A DNA stretch of 6,103 nucleotides from an uncultured Bdellovibrionales bacterium (GCA_937927435.1 CALBDW010000072.1:1-6103), one strand, 5' to 3'; positions 1-6,019 are shown, numbered from the stretch's first letter. The notes: a model not told the origin generated them from the letters alone. Made by a program: numbers and translations.

Positions 1-8
1 CGATTGTT

Positions 9-55
9 TCAAATAGCGGGCCAGTCAAATAGCGGGCCAGTCAAATAGCGGGCCA
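9..55. repeat. Tandem 16-bp repeat, about 2.9 copies, possible insertion-sequence end
   Basis: The unit TCAAATAGCGGGCCAG occurs at 9-24 and 25-40 and, lacking its last base, at 41-55, with no mismatches and no spacer. Read on the minus strand it gives three TGGCCCGCTATTTGA boxes just inside a TGTTTTGG end at 60-53. Multiple short direct repeats inside a TG...CA terminus are typical of IS21-family element ends, so this could be the end of an element whose body lies left of base 1. No transposase is visible and no target duplication can be tested, so the element assignment is an inference. The repeat itself is directly visible. Confidence 0.85.
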
Positions 56-100
56 AAACACGACAGAACTAGATCGTGTCCAAACGGCACAATCACAGGG

Positions 101-559
101 CTAATGAAACTTATGGCGCCGAAGAAACCGGTCGGCGCGATACGCGGAGCCATCGGCATAATCAAGATCCTCTGCTTCACGCTTGGCGGCCTCCCTACAG
201 GCCGCAGGCACGAAAGGTCGCGACGCCACGAGCTTCAGTAGATTCTGATCACGCACGCCACTGACTCGTTCCAAACAGATCGCCTCCAACCAGGCGAGTT
301 CGCGACCAGTGTCGCTTTTTAGGACGGAATCCTCGAGTTCGACGACCAGAAAACAGTGAACAGGGAGACGCTTGTTCCTAAGCTCGGCCTCACAGACAGA
401 CCGCGCGCGGCGCAAGCGGTTCGACTTTTCGATCACCCCCGCAAGTTGCCCCATCGACCGAGCCTCCATCATCGCCTTTAGTTCATCGGCCCGGGCTTGA
501 ACGAAACCCAAACAAAACGCCGCCAATATCGTCCGAGTCACCGCGCGATGGAATTTCAC
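101..559 (-). CDS. Small exported protein of unknown function, cysteine-containing
   Basis: A 152-residue protein with a clear Sec signal peptide: positively charged start (K2, H4, R5, R9), a hydrophobic core at about residues 10-20, and an Ala-Arg-Ala end that predicts cleavage after A24. The mature part is hydrophilic and probably helical, with many Arg/Glu residues. It has four cysteines (C56, C69, C95, C121), which could form two disulfides in the periplasm. The start is GTG and overlaps the stop of the TadC-like gene by four bases (GTGA). A GAGGAG Shine-Dalgarno sits 8 bases upstream (568-573), inside the preceding gene, which supports both the start and co-translation with the Tad-like pair. 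I recognise no family. A role with the T2SF-type proteins is guilt by association only. The gene ends about 40 bases from the tandem repeat at 9-55, with its own TAG stop and no obvious truncation. Confidence 0.8.
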   Translation of the reverse strand: MKFHRAVTRTILAAFCLGFVQARADELKAMMEARSMGQLAGVIEKSNRLRRARSVCEAELRNKRLPVHCFLVVELEDSVLKSDTGRELAWLEAICLERVSGVRDQNLLKLVASRPFVPAACREAAKREAEDLDYADGSAYRADRFLRRHKFH

Positions 560-993
560 CGGTTCAACTCCTCAATCAGGCGTCTTAAGAGGGGACCGAA
601 AAGCAAAATCAAAAAAGCCGGAAACTGGAAAAGGAGCAAAGGAACCAGCATCTTCACCGGAATAAGCTCCATGTACTTTCGAATTTCGAGATCGACCGCG
701 TCTTCAATTTCCCTTTGAAGCTCGGCCAGATGACTCAAAATGGGTTGTCCCGAGAACCCGCTCGCAGACAGCTCCAGCAACGCACGCCGGTGGGGACTGC
801 TAATTTTCGCTATGGCGGCCCGCCAGTTTTGGCCCTGATCCCATGCAAAAACGAACTGTCGGACATCAGACGCGAAGTCGTCGGTTCCAGCCGTTTCAAG
901 ATACCGCATGAGTCCCGTGCGAGCCGTTTCCCCGTTTTCTAAAGCGGTCCGCAGTTCGATCGCGCATTTCAAAGGGGGCGCTAGACCTTCCAT
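556..993 (-). CDS. TadC-like type II secretion F-domain protein, short form
   Basis: A 145-residue protein corresponding to the C-terminal part of TadC-type inner-membrane platform proteins of Tad/Flp pilus systems. A soluble helical T2SF domain spans about residues 5-108. A single membrane segment follows at about 112-134, with the pattern KMLVPLLLFQFPAFLILLFGP, which closely resembles the TadC C-terminal end. TadC proteins are usually about 300 residues with N-terminal membrane segments; here these are absent. An in-frame TTG lies further upstream at 1023 but has no Shine-Dalgarno. I chose ATG at 993, which has GGAGG at 1006-1010 (a rather long 12-base spacing) and overlaps the TadB-like gene by 13 bases. 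It probably pairs with the upstream TadB-like protein as a small heteromeric platform. The stop overlaps the next start (GTGA). Confidence 0.78.
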   Translation of the reverse strand: MEGLAPPLKCAIELRTALENGETARTGLMRYLETAGTDDFASDVRQFVFAWDQGQNWRAAIAKISSPHRRALLELSASGFSGQPILSHLAELQREIEDAVDLEIRKYMELIPVKMLVPLLLFQFPAFLILLFGPLLRRLIEELNR

Positions 994-1724
994 TTCAGTT
1001 TTCGTCCTCCGCTCCAAATCCAAAATGAGCCAAATGAGAACAACGTCACCGACATCACGAAGAACCGCGCATTCGACTGAAATCCGAACTTCCAGGCGAC
1101 AAATCCCGCGACTGCAAGATACAAACCGGTCATGACGAGCGACTGAGCCCGGATTCTCGCGAGAACTTGTCCGGACCTACGTCGGAAATCGGACTCAGTT
1201 CGCAGCTTGTCTCGAAACAGAGACAGCCGCCGCAAAGCCATATGCGGCTGGCGATCAACCCGGCGAAGCTCCTCAATCACCTCTTCGACGAACCGGTTCC
1301 CCATCCGCCCCCGGTGTTGTTGTGAAAAAACCACAGCTGCACTGATTTCACTGAGCTTCGCGCGCACTTTCGGATCACTTTCAGCGACCACTTCGCTGAG
1401 TGCTTGGCGGAAAGAAAGACCCGACTTCATCTTCAAGGAAACGAGCGCAAGAGCTTCGCCGACGCGCTCTCGGAAATCACTCTTTCGCCTTAAAACCAGC
1501 GCGTAGAGCGAAATTGCGAGGATCACAATCGGCGCGAAGACTGCGAACCATGACCATAAATTGGATCGAGGAAGGAAGATTGTGAGTGCAATGACCGCGC
1601 AAAAATATGTGGTGCCAATTTTTGTCAACTCAGATCGAGTGAAAAAACTGTTTTCGAGCAAGTTTTCGCACATCCGAATCACGATCATTGATCCGAGAAG
1701 CGACAACAGAAGGGTGAAAATCAT
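981..1724 (-). CDS. TadB-like type II secretion F-domain inner-membrane protein
   Basis: A 247-residue membrane protein with the layout of TadB/T2SF platform proteins. Membrane segments are predicted at about residues 2-15, 38-52 and 57-78. A cytoplasmic helical T2SF domain spans about 83-195 and includes the typical stretch ALALVSLKMKSGLSFRQALS at 91-110. Two more hydrophobic segments lie at about 197-213 and 219-237. TadB and TadC normally form the inner-membrane platform that works with the TadA ATPase to assemble Flp-type pili. The frame stays open upstream to 1907, but the ATG at 1724 is preceded by GAAGGAG with 8-base spacing, and residues before it look non-coding, so that start is used. 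It is the first gene of a three-gene minus-strand operon divergent from the basic-protein gene at 1979. It is somewhat shorter than usual TadB (about 300-320 residues). No TadA, pilin or TadD-G gene is in the window. Confidence 0.8.
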   Translation of the reverse strand: MIFTLLLSLLGSMIVIRMCENLLENSFFTRSELTKIGTTYFCAVIALTIFLPRSNLWSWFAVFAPIVILAISLYALVLRRKSDFRERVGEALALVSLKMKSGLSFRQALSEVVAESDPKVRAKLSEISAAVVFSQQHRGRMGNRFVEEVIEELRRVDRQPHMALRRLSLFRDKLRTESDFRRRSGQVLARIRAQSLVMTGLYLAVAGFVAWKFGFQSNARFFVMSVTLFSFGSFWIWSGGRKLKWKV

Positions 1725-1732
1725 GACGAAAA

Positions 1733-1739
1733 CTCCTTC
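1733..1739 (-). promoter_or_regulatory. Shine-Dalgarno site fixing the TadB-like start
   Basis: GAAGGAG on the minus strand, 8 bases before ATG at 1724. It favours this start over upstream in-frame starts as far as 1907. The upstream starts would add 61 residues with no hydrophobic or domain character before the first membrane segment. Confidence 0.75.
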
Positions 1740-1890
1740 GTGCGAGTGAAACTGCAAAAACCGAACACGTTGATGCGCGAATGAGTTTGTGTTGCAAACC
1801 GAACTTGCGAGGTTCCGATATCGAAGTTGAATGTTGATTCTGATCCAAGAGTTCGACCGACCAAAAAAAGCACTAAAGGTTTTTTTTCTA

Positions 1891-1918
1891 TTGACGATCA
1901 GAGTCACAGCAGTAATCT
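1891..1918 (+). promoter_or_regulatory. Putative sigma70-type promoter for the basic-protein gene
   Basis: TTGACG at 1891-1896 (five of six matches to the -35 consensus) and TAATCT at 1913-1918 (three of six to the -10), spaced 16 bases. A run of eight T at 1880-1887 and seven A at 1863-1869 lie just upstream and could act as an UP-like or curved element. Transcription would start near 1925, about 54 bases before the ATG at 1979. The -35 is good; the -10 is weak. Confidence 0.45.
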
Positions 1919-1919
1919 T

Positions 1920-1944
1920 TTAAACAGGAAGTCTTCTTGTTTAA
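1920..1944. promoter_or_regulatory. 25-base palindrome overlapping the predicted transcription start
   Basis: An inverted repeat with 11-base arms, TTAAACAGGAA (1920-1930) and TTCTTGTTTAA (1934-1944), and a 3-base centre GTC. There is one G-T mismatch/wobble (1927 with 1937). It starts one base after the proposed -10 and precedes the ribosome binding site at 1965. It is not followed by a T run on either strand, so it is unlikely to be a terminator. It could be an operator or a 5'-leader hairpin; the sequence does not say which. Confidence 0.6.
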
Positions 1945-1978
1945 CTTTACGGAGAACTCATCCTAGGAGGAGCGAGAC

Positions 1979-2092
1979 ATGGCAAAGAAAAAAGCCACGA
2001 AGAAGAAAGCTGCTAAGAAAGTTGCTAAGAAAGCAACGAAGAAAACGGCTAAAAAAGCTACGAAGAAAAAAGCAGCTCGCAAGAAGCACTAA
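1979..2092 (+). CDS. 37-residue Lys/Ala/Thr-rich basic protein, histone H1-tail-like
   Basis: An ATG at 1979 opens 37 codons ending in TAA. The product is almost entirely Lys, Ala and Thr, built on repeats such as AKKATKK, with one Arg near the end and a final His. There are no acidic, aromatic or Cys residues. AGGAGG at 1965-1970 with 8-base spacing is a near-perfect ribosome binding site, and a strong intrinsic terminator follows 27 bases after the stop, so this is a genuine single-gene unit despite its size. Short Lys/Ala-rich proteins of this kind resemble the C-terminal tails of histone H1 and H1-like bacterial proteins, and are expected to bind DNA or RNA non-specifically through charge. 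Chromosome compaction is therefore a plausible role, not demonstrated here. It is divergent from the Tad-like operon and convergent with the lipid transporter operon. Confidence 0.85.
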   Translation: MAKKKATKKKAAKKVAKKATKKTAKKATKKKAARKKH

Positions 2093-2119
2093 TTGCTTCC
2101 TGAGTTTGAATGAGCTCGG

Positions 2120-2146
2120 AACCCTCGAGAAATCGAGGGTTTTTTT
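2120..2146 (+). terminator. Intrinsic terminator of the basic-protein gene
   Basis: A perfect hairpin with stem CCCTCGA (2122-2128) and TCGAGGG (2133-2139) around a GAAA tetraloop, extended by two A-T pairs. Seven T follow at 2140-2146. It lies 27 bases after the stop at 2092. On the minus strand the hairpin is not followed by a T run, so it would be a weak terminator for the convergent transporter operon that ends at 2174. Confidence 0.92.
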
Positions 2147-2173
2147 GTGCCCAAAATCTTGTCCGGAAAAGGC

Positions 2174-2950
2174 CTAAAAGAGCTTCGCCTTGATGCCTTC
2201 CTTCTGCAGGAACGTGCGTATCGCGTCTTCGTCCAGTTTATCCAGCCGCCACAACAACCGGTAAATGAGGTCCAAAGTCCTCTCCGCATCTGGACCGCGG
2301 AGCTTAGACGTGAGAATCGTCAGGTCATCCGTCATCATAGCGACGTTATTGAGGATTCTTGAAACTTCCTTGTTTTTGGAGGTCTTCTCTAACAGATCGA
2401 GAGTTTTATTAAGGTTGGTAACCAACGCGTTCATCTGTTGGAGCGTGTTGACCACCGAGCCCTCATTTTTTTCGACCATTTCCAGGATCTTTCCGGCTAG
2501 ACCGTAACTTTGCGAAATGAATTGGTCGATCCGCGGCGGGTCCTCGCCGCGCACAAGAGCCCCCGGCTGCAGCGGCGGCGCGCTTGACGAACCCGGAGTG
2601 ATCTCAATGAACTTTTCGCCTATCACTCCGGCGAGGTTGATGAAGAATTTGCTGTCGCTACGAATCGTCGGCCACGCCTCGCGACTGACCGAGATTTTGA
2701 TACGTAGCTTCACTTCTTCGCCGTTGGGACCGACCATATCCGGCTTGAACTCAATGTCCGTAACCTTGCCGACCTTGATGCCCATCACGCGGACTGGAGA
2801 ACCGGTCTCGATACCTCCGGCAAAATTGTAGGCGACCCAAAGATGATGGTTCCGGGCGAACGGATTTATCGTTCCAAGATACCACGCGAAGACCGCCACC
2901 ATTGCGACGGTGACGACGAAAAGAAGCCCGACTTTGGTTTCGACCTTCAT
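2174..2950 (-). CDS. MCE-domain (MlaD-like) membrane-anchored lipid-transport protein
   Basis: A 258-residue protein with an N-terminal membrane anchor (about residues 7-25) and one MCE domain at about 36-120. Family marks include SPVRVMGIKVGKV at 51-63 and GEKFIEITPG at 111-120. After it comes a mostly helical region (about 141-250) ending in a charged tail. MCE proteins form hexameric rings on the periplasmic face of the inner membrane and give lipids a hydrophobic passage between the permease and the periplasm. E. coli MlaD is 183 residues; the longer helical C-terminus here may extend the channel. It is the last gene of the operon, directly after two MlaE-family permeases. I chose ATG at 2950, where GGGGG with 5-base spacing precedes the typical N-terminus MKVETKVGLL. 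An alternative ATG at 2983 forms a TGATG overlap with the previous stop and would add 11 residues. Confidence 0.92.
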   Translation of the reverse strand: MKVETKVGLLFVVTVAMVAVFAWYLGTINPFARNHHLWVAYNFAGGIETGSPVRVMGIKVGKVTDIEFKPDMVGPNGEEVKLRIKISVSREAWPTIRSDSKFFINLAGVIGEKFIEITPGSSSAPPLQPGALVRGEDPPRIDQFISQSYGLAGKILEMVEKNEGSVVNTLQQMNALVTNLNKTLDLLEKTSKNKEVSRILNNVAMMTDDLTILTSKLRGPDAERTLDLIYRLLWRLDKLDEDAIRTFLQKEGIKAKLF

Positions 2951-2982
2951 GGTTACCCCCGATCCACGGCGATTAACGCGCA

Positions 2983-3756
2983 TCAATAAAAATACGAAAA
3001 CACAAACGAGAGCACGAAATCGATCACGATAATGGCGATCGATGTCGCGACAACACTATTAGTTGTCGCCAGCCCGACCCCCTCAGCTCCCGCACGGCAA
3101 CGAAAGCCGAAAAAACTGCTGAACAGCGGAATAACGGCGCCGAACGCAGCCCCCTTTATGCTCGCAAACACCAGGTCTTGGAACTTGACGAAGGTTCGCA
3201 TCGCAGTCACGAATCCCCCCGCAGTGTATCCAAGCTTCCATGTGCTCACCAGCATCGCCCCATAGAGGCAAACCAAATTCGCAATAATCGCAAGCACGAA
3301 GCCGGCCAAGACACAGGCAATGAACCTCGGGACGACGAGAAAGCGGACCGGATCAATCCCGAGCATGCGAAGCGCATCGACTTGCTCGGTGACTTGCATA
3401 CTGCCGATTTCCGCAGCGTAGCCCGCCCCGACCCTTGAAGTCACCAACAGCGCCATGACCACCGATCCGAGCTCGCGCAAAATCAGCATCGCCGCGAATC
3501 CCGGAACCATCGAGTCGTTTTGGATCACCAACTTCATGTGGAAAGACGACTCGATGATGGTCACCCCGGCCGCGAAGCAAACACAAAAAACGATTATAAA
3601 GACGCTTTGATTAGCAACGAAATAAAATTGACGGACGACATCCTTATAACGATAGGGAGGAAGAAAAACCCCGATAAGCGTTTGGGCGACAAGATTGAGG
3701 AACGCACCTGCAACGAGGGTTCCGCGTATGAGATGCGTTCCGATCGCGTCGATCAT
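2983..3756 (-). CDS. MlaE-family ABC transporter permease, second copy (permease B)
   Basis: A 257-residue polytopic membrane protein of the MlaE/YrbE family, close to the usual length of about 260. Hydrophobic segments lie at about residues 50-70, 85-105, 145-170, 196-214 and 233-254. Family marks include the central stretch around AEIGSMQVTEQVDALRMLGI at 115-134, followed by DPVRFLVVPR, and the C-terminal GAEGVGLATTNSVVATSIA at 223-241. These proteins form the membrane core that passes lipid to or from the MCE ring. ATG at 3756 overlaps the previous stop by one base (TGATG), with a GGGG stretch about 6 bases upstream, which indicates translational coupling; a TTG one codon earlier is possible. 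It differs strongly from the preceding permease, so the pair probably forms a heterodimer like YrbEA/YrbEB of actinobacterial Mce systems. Confidence 0.93.
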   Translation of the reverse strand: MIDAIGTHLIRGTLVAGAFLNLVAQTLIGVFLPPYRYKDVVRQFYFVANQSVFIIVFCVCFAAGVTIIESSFHMKLVIQNDSMVPGFAAMLILRELGSVVMALLVTSRVGAGYAAEIGSMQVTEQVDALRMLGIDPVRFLVVPRFIACVLAGFVLAIIANLVCLYGAMLVSTWKLGYTAGGFVTAMRTFVKFQDLVFASIKGAAFGAVIPLFSSFFGFRCRAGAEGVGLATTNSVVATSIAIIVIDFVLSFVFSYFY

Positions 3757-4532
3757 CAATACCCCAAAAATCCCTGCATAACGGCGTCCGCTATCAACGT
3801 CGTCAACCAGTCGGCGATCACCAGACCCACCATGGTCGATACAGCCGTGCTGACGACAGAACGGCCGACCCCTTTAGCGCCGCCCGTGGTCGTGTATCCT
3901 TTATAGGTACAGATAGTAGCAAGTACGATTGAGAAGACAAAACACTTGAATAGTCCGTTCAAAATCGACGGAAGAGTAACAATCGTCGGAATGTGTCGGA
4001 GATACTCCTCGGGATTGATCCCCGCAAATACCAGGCCGAGTAAACAACCGCCGGCGATCGACATGAGAAGCCCTGCGATCAAAAGAAAGAAGCTCGAAAC
4101 AATAATCGCGATCATTCTCGGAAGAATGATTTCCCGATACGGATTCGCACCCAAACAGCGGATCGCATCGATTTGCTCCGTCACCCGCATCGTGCCGAGT
4201 TCCGCCGATGTAAACGCGCCGACTTTACCGCTCAACATGAACGCAATCAGCAGAGGGCCGACCTCCCGGATCGTGCCACTTGTCGCCAGCCCTCCCAAAT
4301 AACCGAGCGCCCCGTACGCCTTCACCTGTAGCGAAAACTGAATGGTCATGATCGCGCCGACAAAGAACCCGGCAAGCGCCGTTGTTCCCAAACTCTGCAT
4401 CGTCACGCGCCAAATTTGCTCGAAAGTTTCGTGAACCGGTACGCGCCCACGTAAAAGCGTACGCAAAACGTCCCTTAAGAAGATCACGCATGCCCCTATT
4501 TCGCTCAGGATTGAGACCGGCATCGCAAACAT
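3756..4532 (-). CDS. MlaE-family ABC transporter permease, first copy (permease A)
   Basis: A 258-residue MlaE/YrbE-family permease with an N-terminal amphipathic stretch (about 12-45) and hydrophobic segments at about 50-70, 92-105, 139-172, 196-210 and 229-250. The family core is well kept: REVGPLLIAFMLSGKVGAF at 89-107, ELGTMRVTEQIDAIRCLGAN at 111-130, and the C-terminal YKGYTTTGGAKGVGRSVV at 210-227. Its partner ATPases are encoded directly upstream. ATG at 4532 has GGAGG at 4543-4547 (10-base spacing) and starts two bases after the preceding TGA. A TTG at 4538 is possible but sits too close to that Shine-Dalgarno. The C-terminal motif keeps the Lys-Gly-Tyr/GGAKGVG form of MlaE, whereas the second permease has FRCRAGAEGVG at that place. 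This suggests the two make different contacts. Confidence 0.94.
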   Translation of the reverse strand: MFAMPVSILSEIGACVIFLRDVLRTLLRGRVPVHETFEQIWRVTMQSLGTTALAGFFVGAIMTIQFSLQVKAYGALGYLGGLATSGTIREVGPLLIAFMLSGKVGAFTSAELGTMRVTEQIDAIRCLGANPYREIILPRMIAIIVSSFFLLIAGLLMSIAGGCLLGLVFAGINPEEYLRHIPTIVTLPSILNGLFKCFVFSIVLATICTYKGYTTTGGAKGVGRSVVSTAVSTMVGLVIADWLTTLIADAVMQGFLGY

Positions 4533-4534
4533 TC

Positions 4535-5260
4535 TCAAACCACCTCCGCGAGGAACTCCCGGACCAGAGGATGCTGCGATTTTTTCAAATCCTCGGGCGC
4601 TCCGTCCTCAACGATGCGCCCTTTATCAAGGACGATGATTCGGTCCGCGATGTCCAGCGCGCAATGCATGTCGTGACTCACGACGATCGAGGTGGTCTTG
4701 AGTTCGCGCGAAAGACTGAAGATCAGATGGTTCACGGCATTGGTCGTTACCGGGTCCAAGCCGGTCGTCGGCTCATCAAAAAGCAGGACTTTCGGCCCGA
4801 GGGCGACGGTTCGCGCTAAGCTCACGCGCTTTTGCATGCCGTAAGAAATTTCGGCTGGCATTTTGTTTTCGATACCCTCCAGATGGACGAGGGAAAGGGA
4901 CTGGCGCACGGCCGACCAGATTTCATCTTCGCTCATATGGGTGTGCCGTCTCAAACCGAAGGCCACGTTTTCGTAAATCGTGAGCGAGTCGAAAAGGGCC
5001 GGATGCTGAAAGACCATTCCACACTTCTTACGGACTGGGAAATATTCCTCCTCAGATAAACGTGTGACTTCTTCGCCGTCGATCCAAATCTCTCCCTCAT
5101 CCGGCCGTAGAAGTCCGACGATACATTTGAGCGTCACCGACTTTCCGGTTCCTGAGGTCCCGAGGATGAACAGAATCTCCCCTTCTTTGAGCTCGAAACT
5201 GATGCCGTTCAGGACCGTCCGCGTCCCGAACCTTTTAACGACGTTCACAAACTTGATCAT
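4535..5260 (-). CDS. MlaF-family ABC transporter ATPase, second copy (ATPase B, altered signature)
   Basis: A 241-residue cytoplasmic nucleotide-binding subunit of an Mla/Mce-type lipid transporter. Walker A is GTSGTGKS at 34-41, the Q-loop glutamine is Q85 (GMVFQHPALFDSLT), and Walker B is VLLFDEPTTGLD at 158-169 with catalytic E163. The switch histidine is H196 (VVSHDM). The signature motif is unusual: ISYGMQ at 138-143, with Tyr where the first glycine of LSGGQ is expected. So its own Walker A/B/H-loop is consensus but the signature it presents to a partner is not. This is the reverse of the first ATPase, which fits a heterodimer. The ATG at 5260 overlaps the preceding stop by four bases (ATGA); the ribosome binding site is weak, so coupling is likely. 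Confidence 0.95.
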   Translation of the reverse strand: MIKFVNVVKRFGTRTVLNGISFELKEGEILFILGTSGTGKSVTLKCIVGLLRPDEGEIWIDGEEVTRLSEEEYFPVRKKCGMVFQHPALFDSLTIYENVAFGLRRHTHMSEDEIWSAVRQSLSLVHLEGIENKMPAEISYGMQKRVSLARTVALGPKVLLFDEPTTGLDPVTTNAVNHLIFSLSRELKTTSIVVSHDMHCALDIADRIIVLDKGRIVEDGAPEDLKKSQHPLVREFLAEVV

Positions 5261-6018
5261 GCGTTCACCGTGAGCGGTCCGCTCAGCGCCCCGTTAATAA
5301 ATTGTTGGACACGCGGGTCCGGGTGAACTCTCGTTTGCTCCGGCGTCCCGCAAACGATCAGTTCGGTTTCAACGACCATTCCGATTCGATGAGCCATTTG
5401 TTCGGCGCGGTTCATGTCGTTCGTCACCGCTACGACGGTCGTACCCATCTCTTTTTGCAAATCGACAATCAACTGAACGATCTTCCGGCTTGTGATCGGA
5501 TCGAGACCGGCCGTGGGGTCGTCGTAAAATACGATCTCAGGCCGGAGCGCCAGAGCCCGGGCGATGCCCAACCGTTTTTGCATTCCCCCACTGATTTCAT
5601 CGGGATAGAGATCCTTGGAGTGCCAAATGCCGACGGCATCCAAATATTTTTCAACGGTTTCTTGAATTTCCTCTTCGGAGGCGTGGAGCACTTCGCGCAA
5701 CGGAAACGCAACATTCTCGAAAACCGTGAGTGAGTCGAACAAGGCATTCTTTTGAAAGAGCATTCCCGTTTTCCGAGCGATATCCGCCCGCTCGCTGCCT
5801 TGCATTGTCCTCCAATTCTTGCCCTCTACAAGAACGTCTCCCGACGTCGGAGCAATCAAACCGGCCATGAGTTTCAGGAGTGTCGACTTTCCCTGGCCGC
5901 TGGGACCGATCAACACGAAGTTTTCACCTTTTTCGATCGCTAACCGGATATCTTTCAATAGGACTTCGGCGCCGAATTTTAAGGTGACATTTCGAAGTTC
6001 AATTACCGGTGACGCCAC
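5257..6018 (-). CDS. MlaF-family ABC transporter ATPase, first copy (ATPase A, altered catalytic residues)
   Basis: A 253-residue nucleotide-binding subunit of the same transporter. Walker A is intact, GPSGQGKST at 38-46. The Q-loop glutamine is Q89 (GMLFQKNALFDSLTVFENV) and the signature is consensus-like, ISGGMQKR at 142-149. Two catalytic positions are changed: Walker B reads EIVFYDDPTAGLD at 161-173, with Asp at 167 in place of the usual glutamate, and the H-loop reads VTNDM with Asn200 in place of the switch histidine. ATP binding should be kept but hydrolysis at its own site should be slow or absent. The start is GTG at 6018, supported by GAAGGA at 6027-6032 with 8-base spacing. It begins one base after the stop of the upstream gene and overlaps the second ATPase by four bases. 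Confidence 0.94.
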   Translation of the reverse strand: MASPVIELRNVTLKFGAEVLLKDIRLAIEKGENFVLIGPSGQGKSTLLKLMAGLIAPTSGDVLVEGKNWRTMQGSERADIARKTGMLFQKNALFDSLTVFENVAFPLREVLHASEEEIQETVEKYLDAVGIWHSKDLYPDEISGGMQKRLGIARALALRPEIVFYDDPTAGLDPITSRKIVQLIVDLQKEMGTTVVAVTNDMNRAEQMAHRIGMVVETELIVCGTPEQTRVHPDPRVQQFINGALSGPLTVNA

Positions 6019-6019
6019 G

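Noticed and set aside
9..55. CRISPR array
   Set aside because: The 16-base units are directly contiguous with no spacers, and there are only about three copies.
78..93. Possible small hairpin (GTGTCC/GGCAC) as terminator of the Tad-like operon
   Set aside because: The stem is only about five pairs with a bulge, and no T run follows on the minus strand.
1741..1860. Minus-strand promoter for the Tad-like operon
   Set aside because: Such a promoter probably exists, but I could not find a -35/-10 pair good enough to report.
1863..1887. A7...T8 arrangement as a rho-independent terminator
   Set aside because: There is no GC-rich stem between the A and T runs. It fits better as an A/T-tract element upstream of the -35 box.
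1725..1907. 61-residue N-terminal extension of the TadB-like protein
   Set aside because: The extension has no domain character and would place the start near the divergent promoter. The ATG at 1724 has GAAGGAG at 8 bases and begins right at a hydrophobic segment.
1827..2177. 116-codon plus-strand open frame overlapping the basic-protein gene
   Set aside because: Its Arg/Lys-rich product is a frame-shifted reading of the AAG/AAA-rich 37-codon gene and runs through the terminator hairpin. The frame from 1979 has the AGGAGG ribosome binding site and the clean low-complexity product.
4382..4819. 145-codon plus-strand open frame opposite permease A and ATPase B
   Set aside because: It lies antisense across two well-supported genes with clear family motifs; the product has no recognisable domain.
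5302..5733. 143-codon plus-strand open frame opposite ATPase A
   Set aside because: It is an antisense shadow of conserved ABC ATPase coding sequence, with no family features of its own.
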